From positions 16,223,056 to 16,287,055 of the forward strand of contig JAPFBE010000013.1 in NCBI GenBank assembly GCA_034336665.1: a stretch of 64,000 bases of DNA, written 5' to 3'. The stretch's first letter is position 1; every line of letters starts with the position of its first letter. This document shows, piece by piece, positions 50,101-64,000 of this stretch. The position numbers and the translations under genes are program-made. The DNA comes from Luscinia megarhynchos (taxonomy: Eukaryota > Chordata > Aves > Passeriformes > Turdidae). Below the pieces are notes generated by a model, which saw only the letters and a program-made list of their open reading frames with translations, was not told the origin of the DNA and ran no database searches.

Positions 50101-52039
50101 CACATTTTCATGCTTTTGCATTATCCACTGCTCCAAGTGCTTTGGGTTCCAGCTGGTTTTCTTTGGGTTTGGAGCTCCTGTAATAGTTATGGTGGGTGTG
50201 CCTCTGGATGTGCTGTGAGCTACTCCTGATACACAGATTTTACTGGGAATGAACCCCTCAGAGTCATCCTGACAATGTGTGTATGTATGTAACACTGGGA
50301 GGGCACAGCCACAAACAAGTGTGACCACTTGTCCCAGATGGGCAGGGTTTTTTAGGTTCTTGTTTTTCATGTTGTTAGGGTTTTTTTTCCCCTCTGGATG
50401 CCATTGCTAATTCATTAAAAATACTTGGTAAAGTATAAGGGAAGCCCATGGAGAGGGCAAAAATCAAAAATGGTACCCGAGGCAATTTCTGAATAATTTT
50501 TGCATGCTGAGCATAAATGGAAAACAGGTAAGTGATGTACTTGCTGTGCAGCTGTCACCCTTTCTGGAAATATGTGTAGGAACAAAGACCAGTAAATGCC
50601 CTGACACCTGGTAAGAGGCATGTTCCTTGTAGAAGGATATTAGCAATTCAAAAGCTAAACTGGGATCTAAGAAAGGTCGTTGTCTGGTCAGCCAGTTTAT
50701 TTTTGACCTAAGCAGTGTTTAATTTAAGAAGCAGAAGGGCTGGGATAAGCAAGTACAAACCATAATGGGCAGCTGGCTGCTGGGTGATGTTGAAGCTGAG
50801 TCACCCTAAAGGGCAGCACATTAGCACCCTCAATCAAGAGAGGAGAAAGGTGAAGACAAGAATCAGAGAAAGAACTCCCTCCCTGCCCATATGATGCCTT
50901 GGTGGCAGTGAAATCAAGCCATTTCTGTTCCAATAGCAAGGAAAGAGAAAAGGAAAGGCAAATAGAGAGAGATGTAAATTTTAAATAAAATCTGCCTGTG
51001 TATGCATGCAAATTAGCTGAAAGCCCCTTGGTGTGTCCAAGTAAAAGCAATGTTTTAAAGATGGTAATCCGGTTTTTGTAGTATTTCTTAATTCCAGTGT
51101 GTATTACAAATTTATGCAGTATGAATAAAACCTAAGCTTTCTCATAACAACTCAGGAGTGAAAATAATGAACAATCTTAGTCTGGCTTTCCTATAAATAA
51201 AACATGCTACTATGTTTTGTTTAGAATCTTAAGTCCTCAGCTCTATGCTGGTGACTGGAATAATCAGGTTCTGTTTTTAATCTTATGATTCTTTTTTTTT
51301 CAAGATAAGCATGAATTTTTCTCCTTTAAAAAGGAACTTTCTTCTGTTTCAGATAATATTTTTTCACAGTTTGGGCCTCTTGCATCATCCAGCTCTGTTT
51401 CTTGCTTCATCCTTCACTACCATGGAGAGTGCTTTTTGGGGAGGAGCTTTTGGCTGCCTCAGAAGTGATGCTGTCTTTTCTATTTCATCTTAGGTTTCCC
51501 TTATACACCACCCTCTTCCACCTTGGGCACACAGGTGCTGTTGCAATACTTAAAAGCAGTATCTAATAGATCAAGTGTGACAGAACTCCCCCAAAAACTC
51601 TGTAAAAAGCTTCTCACCCAGTTCCTTCCTGAAATATCACTGAAGTGGTTGTTTCACAGATTTGTGTAGCTATAAAAGCTTTCAATTGCTGGTATTACAC
51701 AAGTCTCTAAAAATATATTGATAGGATTAAGACTCCCTATTTCTGATTCTGCCCACTAAACACAGTTCCAGTCTGTTTCTCTGGCCGAACACCTTTTTCC
51801 TCTTGTCCACTTTCATCTCTTAATTTGACTCTGGGAAAAAGAAAATATCATTGCCATGGCCCCAAGAGTAGCTGGGGAAAAAGGAGTGAAGGAAGGAAAT
51901 ACTTCCAGTGCTCCAGAGTATAAATCATAAAAGCAGAAGTGGGGTACCTGCTTACTTCATCCCAGTGCACCAGAACCTGTAAGGGGTTTGTTGCACTACT
52001 TAATTAGTGGATTGTTTTTGGTTGTTTTTTGCTTTCACT
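47191..52039. other. Gene-poor DNA with one long open frame
   Basis: Contains a plus-strand frame at 49705-50229 that is open for 174 codons, with an in-frame ATG at 49720. It is not recognised, and its length is within reach of chance for 64 kb read in six frames. Nothing else is supported. Confidence 0.5.
48225..48241. repeat. Poly-T tract
   Basis: Seventeen consecutive T. No adjoining retroposed sequence was recognised. Confidence 0.85.
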
Positions 52040-52690
52040 TAGAGTCATGATAGAATGCACAAGAGACAATTTTTTCATGTTTGGGCTTAGTTGTTTATTA
52101 AATCTTATTTATAGTACAGAGATTTTTTGCAGCACTTCTGACTACAGCTATAAGTGAGCAAAATGGAGGCGAGTCTAGCTAGTTACAAGGTCTTTTAAAG
52201 CCTAACTATCCAATTAAGAGCTGACTTCGATATTATTTATACTTTTGACCTAATAACTAAACACTTGTGACCTGCACAAGTTAGTTAGCAGTTAGTGCCC
52301 TGCTGCAGTGCAGCACTAACTATCTAACTAAAAACTACTACTTGAAACTAGGAAAAAGATGAAACAAAAAGGAAGAGACAATGCTCAAGAACCTTCATTT
52401 TGTCCCATACTTACTATTATATTTTATAACTCCAAACTCAAAACTCTTCACCATGTGAAATTGCACACTTCCATTCCAACTACACCCATGATTTTAACTC
52501 CATCACTCAAATCTGGAAGCCTTCTCCAAGGCCTCAAGTCAAAAAGCAGTGTTTCCTTGGGGGTCAGTGTCAGAAAGCACAGAAAGTTCAGAACTCCCAG
52601 GCTTCTGAGTTCCAACAAGAACCCACTTCTGGTGACTTCTCTGTGGCTCTGAGAGCCCAGACACCTGTGCCAAGCACACACTGGGATTCC
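52040..52690 (-). mobile_element. Probable solo LTR of an avian endogenous retrovirus
   Basis: Read on the minus strand, this segment has LTR architecture: a U3-like region of about 450 bp, a TATAAATA motif, a second TATAAATAAG with a TTTAATAAAC polyadenylation signal, and a possible R/U5 tail near 52050-52120. From memory it resembles LTRs common in passerine genomes. No retroviral gene or polypurine tract is visible on its 5' side, so it is most likely a solo LTR. The exact ends and target-site duplication could not be fixed. Confidence 0.5.
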
Positions 52691-55600
52691 AGGGACAGTA
52701 ATGTGGAGTGGAGGAGAAGGTGCTACTCATCTTTTCAGCTGCCAATACCTCTGGGTGCAGCATTATGGCTTGTTTGCTTGTTTATGAGATTTAGAAAACT
52801 AGTCATAGTTGCTGAGTCGTACAGATCACCTCAAAAGCAATTCAGCATTGGTAAAACATGAAATTAAGCAGAAGTCTCTGCTTCAAAAGATGCACAGAGT
52901 AAAGAGAGAGTAAACCTGGTCAGATGTGCAGCACCCAAGGATGTTCCAAGAGGAGAGGGGCTGGGGTAATGAGTTACCAGTTCTGCTGAGAGCAGGGGTG
53001 GTAATTGCAGGGAAACAGGCACAAAGGGTGTGCTGCCATTAACTTTTCCTGCCTGTCTTCACCCCATTATACTGCACAGCAATGCTGTGGACTTTTGTGC
53101 AGAACACAAACAGATAGAACTGTCTGGACACTCAGATAACTGGGCAGTCAAGTCCATTCACCTGGCACCAGGGCAGAATTTTCAGCAGTTCTCAATGAGC
53201 TTCAAGCCTAGAGTAAGAAAACAAATTGTACCCATGTATGCCATGCACACTTATAAACACTTCCTGTACTGTGTGCTCCACATGCCTCACCAAAACAAAA
53301 TTGCCTTGTTCTGAGACATTCTGTTGGACACAAGTAAAACTTCCATTGTTTCCTGTGATCTTGAGATTCTCAGCAATTTATTTTCCAAACCTAAATGCCC
53401 ATGGGTAGATTTATTAATTTTTTTGAGTTAAAATATGTAGAATTTAAGCCCTAAAATTAAATAAACGAAGTATTTACATAATTTAAGACTCCATTATTAT
53501 TAATTGCTTTGTTACAGACATGCCTAGTAAATTGGTGGGAACTCCTCAAAATTTTATTTTTAATGCCTCTGTAAAGTTTTCCAGAATTTAAATGCATCTG
53601 CATTCAAAAACCTTGCTTGGTCTGTCACTGTTTTTCATCATAGGAGACTGGAATATATTTGTCTTCAAGAAAAATGATTTAGTTAAAATGTAGTTTGAAA
53701 GCCCTAGAGATTTTTTTAGGGAATGTATTTTACAAATTAATTCTAAAGTATCTTTTCCTTACATTTGTGTCTTGGGGTTTGGGAATGGCTTTCATTCTGA
53801 AAAGAAATAACAACACATCTCTGGGGAGTGCTCTACTATCCATACATCTCCACTTCTATTTGGCACTAGGCACTTAAAGCATGTCTTCAAATTATAGGTA
53901 TGGAGAGTTCACAACTTTCCTGGTGGAGTTTAATGATGAAGAGATGTTTCCTGTGCATGTAAGGATTTTAAGAGGACTTAGCAGAAATTAAATAATCAAT
54001 CTTGCTGCAGCCCTTATGTCAGGGAGGTAGTTAACTGAAAAAAAGACAATCTTGATGCTTCTGTGGCCTCTGGAAGAAAGCCCTTGGAGGGCAGCATAAT
54101 GTCACCCAGGTCTGTGTCCCAGCAGCTACTGGCTTCAGATAGCTTCTTGTCCAGGTGTGCCTCTTGATATGGAAAAAAATTTCTTCTCATGCACATTCCT
54201 CAACCACAAACTCTGAAAACTACTCAAACATGTTACTCATGGACAGGGTAACTGGCTGGTTTGGGGGTTTGGTTTGTTTGAGGCTTTTTTTAAACCCAAA
54301 GAGGATAGTTTCATTCTGGAACGTGTTTAGTTTGTAGGTGACAAATGCTCTGTAAAAGCCTCGGGGGCATTTTAATATTAATGAGGGCAGGCAGAAATTC
54401 CCATTGTCACTCAGTGTGGTAAGCCAGTGTAATTGGAGCTATATAAAGTGAAAAACAGTTAGGATTTAGCAAGGTAGTACCCCTAAATAGTCAGAGTAAT
54501 AAAGCATCTTGCTTCTGCTCTTTCCAAAACCTCAAGAATACACTGCAGCTCTCTCAACTGATTCTTTCCATGTTTTATTTCTTAATACCCTCTTTCTTGG
54601 ATTTTCATCTCTGCCTAAAAATTGTGTCAACACTTTTTAAAGGCTGATTTGCTGATTTCATTTTTGTCAGTTTTTGTTGGGTCACTTCTGAAGACACACG
54701 AGACTGCAGCAGTTCAGAGCATCAGTATACCAGGACTCATTACTTCAAGAAAAGAAGAATGGAGGCAACGTTTTTAATCTAACTCTAAGCATCTAAATTT
54801 AACATTAATCATCATTCTAAACTCTTCTTGCAAGTATTATCCTACAGAAGTGTGCTCCCTTTAAAGCTGTCTCACTCTTCCTTGCATACCAGAGGCTTGA
54901 CTCATGTCAGCAGCACACTGTGAGCAGAGGCCTGGCCAGTTTAGTTTAATTTTCAGCCTTTTTTTCTCACAGCTTTCAGCCATCCCCTGGAAATTTTTAT
55001 TTTACACATGGTCAGCTTGACCTACTGACTTTATAATAGGAAGCTATTCCTATGTCTCAGTTTATCATTACATTATTAAACAAGTGCAGCACAAGTCATT
55101 CTGAAGAACTGAGGAGACAGAAGTTCCAAATCAAAGTTTGGTAAGAGGTGTCTTCAAGGAAAACCTACTGTAGCAGGGTGGGTATTCTTTCCCCTCAATG
55201 TCTCTGAAATACAGTGTTTTCTTGTTTAGGTTGTCTGTTTTCATGAAGGAGACTACTGTAATAACAGTAAGAGTGAAGAACATGACATTTAAATTGCCTT
55301 TACAGTTAAAAAGGAAAAAGGCACAGATGGTGTACAAAATTTTAAATGTCTCTATCTTATATATGTTCCTCAGCTTCAGTGTGGAGTCAAAAATATAAAA
55401 TTATTTTCTTTGTCCATTAGACACATATATTTTCATACACCAAAGAATGAAAAATTGGTGCAGAAGAACCAACTATTTGACTTGTACTTGCACTTAATGC
55501 TCAGCCTATATACTGTATACTGTAAAGTCTCTGCTGTGACACAGAAAAACTAGTGATAAACATAAAATGAACAGGACTCACCAAAATTTGTCTTAGATCA

Positions 55601-58600
55601 TCAGAACCTCGTACTGCTCAACTCAAAGCAGCATGCAAGGTACTCATTTTCAGATTCAGAAAGACACGGTGACTTGAATAATAAATTACACGTCCTAAAA
55701 TTTAATATCTGTCTGATTTCTCCCAGGGCACTTGAATGCAAATGTATGGATCACCTTCTGGAGCAAAACCAGTAGAACAGTAAGTTAGCCAGAGCTGAAG
55801 CTGCTGAGCTGCTGCTTCCACAGCAGCAGCACAATCCTTTGTGCATTTCTGTGACTTCTGGGACACTCAGAGTGCTGGAATTCAGTGGAGTGGAAATGAA
55901 AGCCAGCAGTGTGAATTGCAACATGAAATACTGACAGCAGAATTGGTTATTGGTTAGTCATTTCTCAAAAATCTTTAAGATGTTGAAATGATAATTAGAA
56001 AAATATTGATTTCTCTCCATAGGAAGCAAAATTTAGAAAATATTCTGCTCCCTTAATTACTGATTAAGTCGCACAAAAAAAACTGTGTACAACAGATTAA
56101 CTCAGTTTGGACCAAGTAGAACCAAAAGAGTATAAGCATTTAAACTACTGCTAGATATCAATAAAGTTACAAAAATTCTACCAGGAAAAGCAAATCACAT
56201 GGTTGAGCAGTTTTGTTTTTAAATTTGGATGTGTGAAGGAAGGAAATTATTATTATTTTGAATAAAACATATTAATTATGCAAAATCCTGTTGTGGAAAG
56301 GCTTCTGTAAGCAAAATCATACCTACATATCATTATCCTCACGTTTTTATTAAGGACAAAAGAAGAAGCACATAATGTGTAATGCCAAGAAATTATTTTA
56401 AGTCCAAATGGATAATTAACTGTCTAATTGAATAATGTTTATTATCCTACTGAAGTCATCATGGAAAAAAAATAAGTACTTTGAAAGAAAAAGTATAATA
56501 TTATAAAGCTGTCATATTCATACTTCCTAGTATCTGCTACTTCTCCTGATATTATGCTCAGCCTTCCAGTGCCCCTTGGGCATTGAAGCTTTCAGAAATA
56601 AAAGGGGACCATGCAGCTCAAATCTTTAGCCATGAAGAATATGATCTTTTTGATTTCTCCTGTCTCATCTTGGGAGCCTCTAGAATAATATTTCTGTGTT
56701 TGCTAATGTGTCATGCACCTTGCTTGCTCTTTTCTGAGTAGTTCATGGTGCAGCTGAATTTCCTATCCATGCTCTATTTCATTCAAGCTGCATGTTTGTG
56801 CTCCATTCTCCTTGTAGCTCTGTTGAGGTGCTGCAAAGCTCTCAGTCTGCATTTCTCCAGATGGCCATTGGTGAGTGGATAGTTCTGGGGTTCCTGTGTG
56901 AGACTGACCCATCTCTTATCATCCCAAGCCTGCTCCTCCAGACCATCTCCTGTGTCCCCACTTTCCAAGTTGCTACAGTGTCTTTTACAGAGAATATCTG
57001 GATAAAGCTATTGTACCATACAAAGATCAGCAAAAATAAAGCAAATTATGATCATTAGAAAAAATTCTATTGTAGTTAAGCTGGGAAATTGCAGGCAGGT
57101 CAAGAAAAGCTTAGACAAAGTAAGCTTGAGAAACTGCTGTCCTGAGGCCTTGAAAACTCAATACTGCTGCCAGCTTGGCAATACACTCTGTACTGGGCAC
57201 CAGCTATGAAATGATAGATGTTGTCTTCATTAGTAATGTGACTCCTGTTAGGGACATCACTCTTGGAAACGTTTTGGAACTATTTCAGCTAGTTTTTTAA
57301 TATGTCATGTCATTTCTATGGCACCATATTTTCTCTCCTTGAAGGATTTATGGTCCCAATTCCTGACTTTTTAATGAGAAGGCTGACAGCAGATTTCAGT
57401 CATTCCTACTCCTGGATGGGCCATCATCTCTCACACTTCAAGCCATGGCACTTCATCTACCCTGAGTGTTACCCATTCTGGGATGTGGCAGTAGGTCAGG
57501 GAATATGAAAAGCAGGCACCTCTGTGACAGGCTGCTCTGGAGGTTTTTAACAACAACTGTTTGCTTACATTCATCTTGACACCTTAAATTAATCAAAGAA
57601 ATGATTGGTAATGAAGGATGCAGTTAAGCATATTATTCAGAAGAAATTAAAAAATGGGTCACAGGGTTAGACATTAAGTCCCACCTTTACAATAATTTGG
57701 TAACTGCTTTGGTTTGCTCTCTCTGGTTGTCCCCTCAATTTGTGTCTCACATGAAGAGATGAAATATACTCCTCTAGTGTAGAAGGTAGAGGTTCTAAGG
57801 ATTTGTACAAAAATCCCCAGGGCTTTGGAGGAAACTACTTTCAATTCATCACTTGAGTCCTTTTGGTGGTGGTGTTCCTCCATTAGCTACCTTCAGTGTT
57901 GCTACAGTAATAAATCCCACCCAGTAAAAGTACGTGTAGAAACTAAATTTTGAATGACTTTTTGTGTTTATGATATGCTCTGTTATTGCATAAATGTCTA
58001 AATGTAGTTATAGGAATAAAATACACAGCCTCTTTTGACAAGGCACAGCTGACAACAAATTCCCTCTGATAAGTTCATTCTCATGACCTAATAATAGGCT
58101 GTGGTTTTGTTCCATCTCTGCAAAAAATGCACCAAATATTGATGGCACCTGTTGGACCCAGCCTAACAGTGAGCTTAAAATATTTGAGTCACTCAACTCT
58201 TTCTCTCATGCTCATGGTTTCCCTTTCCAGGACCTCATCCTGGTGAGGGTAAATGAATGTGTGACTGAAAACCAGGCAGCTTCATGGGATCTTACCAGAA
58301 AACTGTTCTGTGTGGGAAGTGGAGGAGACACATCCCATGGAGAGAGCTGGGGACCCTTTTCTTTGATGTTGGAAACCTGCATGCATGGTGTAGTTCTAGT
58401 CTGAAAATTAACTTTGCAAACAAAATTTCAAATGAAACCCTGCTTCTGGTTGCTTTGCTAAAAGAAGCTAAGGGACAAGGAAAAGCTGTTGTCCCTGCAA
58501 TGCTCAGCCAGTCTCTTCACATCAGTGCTCTATTCTGGCTGTATAATTTTAGCACCAGCTTTACAGAAAAGTGGGTTTTACCTGCCTTCTGTGCAATTAA

Positions 58601-61600
58601 CAGCTAGCCTTTCTTGCAGATGTAGTATGCAGTGCCTGTGTCTGAGAGGTGTATGCTTCCTAGAGCTGACAGCTAAAATTAAAAATGCCTATTTTAACAG
58701 GATGTTAGCAGGAATGATGTGGAATGCATTCAGAGAAGGATCTATTGTATAAAACAAAGCCTTTCTTCCAGTCACTCTGGAGAACAAAACTGTGTGAGAA
58801 CAGTGCTGTGGCCTAAATCATTAAAGATAACTTCTTGCCAGGTAATGTGAGATAATGTTAGCACATAATATTCTGCTCTTGCTGCTTCTTTCTCATGTAT
58901 TGACTGGCTCTGTCCTGTAGTTTGATAGACCAGAGTGCTTACCCTCTATTCCTCTGAGCACTTTGAAAAACCTACTACATTTGTCAAATGACAAAAAAAA
59001 TCATCCTAGGAGAGTCCATTGAAAGACATCAAAAACAACTGGAAAATCTGTAGTCCCAGGTGAGCTGTTACTTGAAGATTATCCAGCTTTTGACTCATTT
59101 ATGGTTTGTCTTTGAAGAGTTCTGCTGAACTCAGTCTGGATTTGAGAACTGAGAAGTTGATATTTTTTGTTTGTTTTCTGGGCTCCCTTCCCTTCTCTAG
59201 CCCCTGGAAAGGAAAGAAAAAAATGTGGCTAAAGGGATTGTGAGCCACAGGTATTTGTTCCATGGCAGCTATGGGTTACCATTGTCTACTTAAAGATTAT
59301 TTGGTTTATACTTTTTGTAAAAAAAAGTTGCAAAAAAATCTCTAAATCCATTTTCCACAAAAAAATATTCTGACTGTGCAAACGTTAAAGCAGTGATACT
59401 ACATTTAATCTATGAATGTTTTTTTAAGTTTGCCTTAACTCAGGGGTTTTCATATGAGCATTAGGAATCTGAAGTCAGCTGCCATGACCTCTTATCCAAA
59501 TGCAGTGCATTTGATAATAATTTGATACTAATAATATCTGAAATAATTATACATTATTGCCAAAGTTTGCTGACAATGAAACAGATGTTGACAAGTTTGA
59601 AGGATGTAAACCTTCTTCTTAAACCTGAAATACAGAAATCAGCATTTGCCTTAAAGCAGTAACATGTTTAGGGAATTTAAAGTTTTAAGGAAGAGGATAT
59701 AGTAATAGTTTACAGCCGAATTGTTTCCTAAATGCTGTTAAAGAATTGTTTCCTTAGTCCATGGAAGAAGTGGCCAGGAGTAGTTCAAATTCAAGTATGT
59801 CTTTCAGGATCTTGAGCCTAAGCCCAGCATTTGGTTTCCAAGGAGAAATCTTGCATTAAAGCACTGTTAAACTAGATCAAGGGGCAAACATTTGCTGTTC
59901 ACAGGAATTTGCATCTCAAAACTATATAGTTTAGTGCTTCTTCAAATGACAAAGTTCTTGTTCTCAGAATCAAACTTCTATTAGTGTGAACTAGGACATC
60001 TGCTTGTTTCTGCCACATTTAAGGAACAGAAAATTACTGTTTGGGCAAATTATCATTTTGTGATGCATCGTACCATTCTTTAAATCCTGATTTCTGAATC
60101 TGTCTTTTCTTGAGAAAAAAGAGATCATAAGATTTTCCTTAAATATATTTAATTTCTAATTGCTCTCTTAGCAGTTGAAATTTTCCTTATCAACTAGATA
60201 TGCAGTGGTTGCATAGTTCTAAAAATTACTTGGTATGTTCATTTTTAGACTACCTCATTCCATCTTTCTGTCACATTATGCTCTTTTTCAAACTATTCCA
60301 CTATTTTCCAAGAAGAAGACTGACAGAGCTGTTATTACTAATCAGAGATGAAGGCACAGCACCTCAGGTAATTTCTGCCCTTTGCTAGGTAGTGATAAAA
60401 GGACAGGAAATTGCTTCATATTTTATTTTTCTTTATAGCCCCACAAGTGAATACTAAGCTGATTTTGTTAATTCACATGAAATCAGTTCTCCTGTGTCCG
60501 TTGTGCTGGCTGCTCACAGTCTGTGCAGTGTCACACAAAGCCTCTGGAGCTGCAGTGTTTGTGCCATGGCACCACCTGCTCTTCAGCTGCACAGGGAGCC
60601 TCCAGAGCCAGAGTCACAGCACCACAGCCTGCCCTGTGACAGAGGGACAGCTGCTGGAGCTTCCTGCAGAAAGTGGGACTTCTCCACCCTAGGCTTTCCA
60701 GAGTGGCAAGAGCTCTCTTTTCAGAGCCCTATTCCATTGCTGGGACTCCTTGGTGCTGTCTCTTGGAACGTGTGTGGGAGTTGAAGAAGGTGGATTTTGC
60801 ACAACGTTTCTTAAATGTCTGCTTTCTTTGGTAGAGTGGGAATTAAAGAATGCACCATTCTGCCATTCATCAATACTTGCAGGTGTTCTGCAGGGTGTGG
60901 TTTGATGTCTTCTCACACTCATTTTCTTCCCCATCTCCATGCACTCTATTATGTATCACTTCAGAAGATCAGGCTTTCCTTCTGCAGCATGGAGCCCTTC
61001 TCTCTGCCTCACTGTTAACCACATCTTTGGCTAACCCGATTTTTCAAGTTATCCCTTTTTTCCTGTCCTCAGTCTCATAGCCCATGTGGTTTTTATCTCC
61101 ATAGTGACATCATTGTGACATAGTGACATCATAGTGACATCAGATTGTTTCATCAGATTTTCCATTCAAGTCACTTCATGCTGGGGAAGTTAGTTCTGCT
61201 GAGGGTTTCACCACTGCGCTCTGGGCAATGTCTTGGTTTGGTTGATTCAGGATTTCTGACCACAGCTTTATATAAGAATCAGATGCTTGGACACATCTCA
61301 AGTCTTGCAAAAGTTGCCAGCCAGAAACATGATCACATAAGGATGGTCAGTAGTGTGGATTATCTTTTAATCTGTTTTTAACAGAAAAACTGAAATCACT
61401 CCAGATATAGGAAAGCACATTGACTCCACTTCTCATGATGTTCTTTGCAGGGCTGGAAATACTCTTCTCTTTTATCCCTTCAGCTCGTCTGCATATTTGA
61501 TCATTTTTCTGCTCTTCATATGGGATTTACAAACAAATTCTTCATTATCAAACATCAAAGTTCCTATTTATATTTATTTCTTCTCTAGAGCAAATTACAT

Positions 61601-64000
61601 CTCCCTATATAATTTACACATTGATCAGAAATTCCCAATAGATTAAGTTACAAGCCAAATTCTTTGTATTTCAGAATTTCTCTTTCTGTTTGCCAAATGC
61701 ACGCATCTTCTTATGACTGTTTCCTTAAAATTTCTTTCAGGAATGTTGTTCTACCAAGCTCACTGATTGGATTACTCTTGTCTTCATCTAGTTTTCTTTT
61801 TTTTTCCTGAAGCTTGTCTATTCCAGCATTGTTTATCTTTGTTTTTGTTGCTCTTATCTTCTATATCTTGGTATTTAATTGCCTGGTAGCATAATCTCTA
61901 TGTTCTATTTAGCCCAATGTTTTCAGTTCTTACTTAATCCTGTTTTATTTATGCCAAATTGATAGCTCTCCCAAAAGAATTATGAGACAAGGATTTAGTA
62001 AAGAGTTTTAGAGCATGTAGAATATAGGAATGCACTGATGGTCCATAAATGAGGCAAATAAAGGTTTCATGAGTCACCATGCACCAGCTATCATAGAAAT
62101 GTTGAAACTTTACTTTAAAATTGAATTCGATACACTTGTGTTACTGCCATACTGGCTTATTTTTTTCCTTAGAACCTCTCACATTTAACTAAAATGATAA
62201 AATAAGCTATTGGCTTTTCAGTCTGAGGGCAGTCTCTAGCTCCTAGAAGTGCCTCTCCAGATGGTACAAAGGGTTCAGGCATTGGAGCCATCTCTGCTGA
62301 ACTGAAAGCTTCCTGCTATGAAGGTTTTCTTTTTTCTTTTTGGACAGCTTTTTTATTCCACATTTTATTGTAACTACTTTGATTGAAATCCTTTGCCAAT
62401 TTGTCTTGAAAAATCTAAATATAACTCCATCCTCCAAATTTACCTTTATCTTAGTGGTAATACCTTCAAAGCACTCTTGCAGTTAAGATAAATGGTTTTT
62501 TTCCACTGTACAAATGAATAAGGAATTACACTTCAGTTGTGCATGTATCCAAAGGAATTTTGACAAACATGTGCATTTTATCATGGTGGCTTTATACTAC
62601 CTCTTTATGCCACAGCCCTTTCAAGTAAAGCACCATTGCTTTCACTAGAGTCCCTTTTTTCTAAATTCTCTAACTACAAAATCTTTAGCGATTTTCCAAG
62701 TAAAGAGGGGTTAAGCTCTTTATTGCATGCTTCTTGAAATTAAGTCACTTATCAAAGAATAATAGATTTCCTAAAATGTGGTGATAGCACAATGCAGAAA
62801 AGTGATGCATAATATATACTTTTCAAAATGCAATGCAAACCTTTATTCTTACGAAAGAAAAAGAAAAAAGAAGATAAAATAGACATTGCTACACATGGTT
62901 TAAGTGGTACTAATTTTTTTCCCAGAAAGGAAGTATAAATGTATTCATATTTTTGAGAATTTGTGTTTGTTTTCAGTATAAAAATACTTTATCTATTTTC
63001 TAGAAAAAGAACAGAAATTTCATGTAAAAATTTCAGCTGAAAGTAGCTGAAAGCTGTTGCAGCAGTATTGCATATGACTTGTCCTGCTCCTGATCTCCCT
63101 TTAGAATTTTCTTTATAGCATTTCTGGGAATAGACTAGGTGGTGAGGAGGGCCCTTGGGCTGAACCAGATAACAAATTTTTATTTTGGCCTCACACTTAT
63201 GAAATTTATATATGCATTTATTCCATCAAGAAACTTCAATTTTATGCTGAGTGGCCACTCTGACAAAGCCAGTATTCTTCGTGCAAAGAATATTATGGAC
63301 AAAAATTTCTGCAGATAATGTGTTTTCTTTGTGTTGAAAATGTATGTAAAATAGCTCTTAAGGAATCCCAAAGTGAGGTATAATTTATTGTTGAACTAGT
63401 GTGATCTATGAAAATTTACCATGCAAACTGCTCATATTAAAACATATTCCTATTTCAGTTTTTGATAAGTAGTTTTATTTGATAACTTTGCATCCTGCTC
63501 ATCCTCCAGTCTTCTGGAGAGACTACTTAACACCCAACCTCAAGACCTTTGAGAAGAAAAAATGATGGAACTTTTCATATTCTCATTTCCAAAGTTTCCT
63601 AAAAACAGAAAATACAGAACTCAGGTGGTAATGCCCAGGAAATTGTAGGCCTGCAGTTTGTGAGTTTGCCCTGCCTGGGAGTAGGGAGAGGTGGTTTGAT
63701 ATCACCAGAACATGCCCAGGCTGAATAATCTCTGAGAAAGGAGGTGTCCACAGCTGAAATGACCTTTTTCCCCCACCTGCTTTTAAAGGTAGTTGCACAT
63801 TTGGAAAGGGGGGCTGCAGCTTATTTCTGTAGCTGTTTCTTTGTGCTGCTACATCAGGGGGCATGCTGAATCTGAGCATTAACTTAAAATGTCAGTGGCT
63901 AACCTTTTGAATAGACATTCAGTGAGTCTTTACCATTTAATGACAGGCATAAATAACTAAGTGCCAAAATTTCATGCACCTTTTTCCTAGAGGGCTTTTC
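52691..64000. other. Gene-poor DNA
   Basis: Unique AT-rich sequence. A plus-strand frame at 53030-53314 has a reasonably protein-like composition but no ATG at its start and no splice support. The short tandem duplication at 61101-61142 is the only clear repeat. Confidence 0.5.
61101..61142. repeat. Short tandem duplication of ATAGTGACATC
   Basis: Three to four imperfect copies of (AT)AGTGACATCAT lie in 42 bp, with one TTGTGACA variant. This looks like local slippage. The word TGACATCA partly resembles AP-1/CRE sites, but no function can be claimed. Confidence 0.7.

Noticed and set aside
1..64000. tRNA, rRNA, CRISPR, prokaryotic operons
   Set aside because: No A/B-box pairs, ribosomal words, spaced direct repeats or ribosome-binding-site-led gene clusters were seen; the composition is vertebrate.

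Overview
The window looks like vertebrate nuclear DNA, most likely from a bird and plausibly a songbird. It is AT-rich and CpG-poor and carries few interspersed repeats. The bird hints are a CR1-type LINE 3' end (about 965-1031), a long ATAGA pentanucleotide array (33626-33778) and a probable endogenous-retrovirus LTR of the kind common in passerines (about 52040-52690). I saw no bacterial-style genes, operons, rRNA, tRNA or CRISPR. Most open frames are short and chance-like; many start at non-ATG codons or lie across simple repeats.

The one gene I can build with confidence is on the minus strand between 19691 and 12199. Exon 1 (19643-19691) encodes an initiator Met and a hydrophobic leader, with a TATA box at 19743-19749. 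Exon 2 (12517-12659) and exon 3 (12199-12318) follow after introns of about 7.0 kb and 198 bp. Splice phases agree at both junctions, and the joined frame gives a 103-residue protein: a signal peptide of about 22 residues, then a cysteine-free mature chain of about 81 residues with a Lys-Arg pair near its start. I do not recognise the protein with certainty. It could be an undescribed small secreted protein or peptide precursor, or the ortholog of a poorly studied vertebrate open reading frame.

Layout: 1-11.8 kb is gene-poor, with the CR1 end and an AT/GT microsatellite. 11.8-19.8 kb is the gene, whose long intron contains plus-strand candidate exons. 19.8-33.6 kb is gene-poor, with a CpG-enriched block at 20395-20530 about 0.7 kb upstream of the gene's promoter. 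33.6-47.2 kb holds the ATAGA and GATA arrays, an AAAAT repeat and a 27/33-bp GC-rich minisatellite. 47.2-64 kb is gene-poor apart from the LTR. Several stretches have exon-like splice signals; they are listed with low confidence because vertebrate noncoding DNA is full of pseudo-exons.
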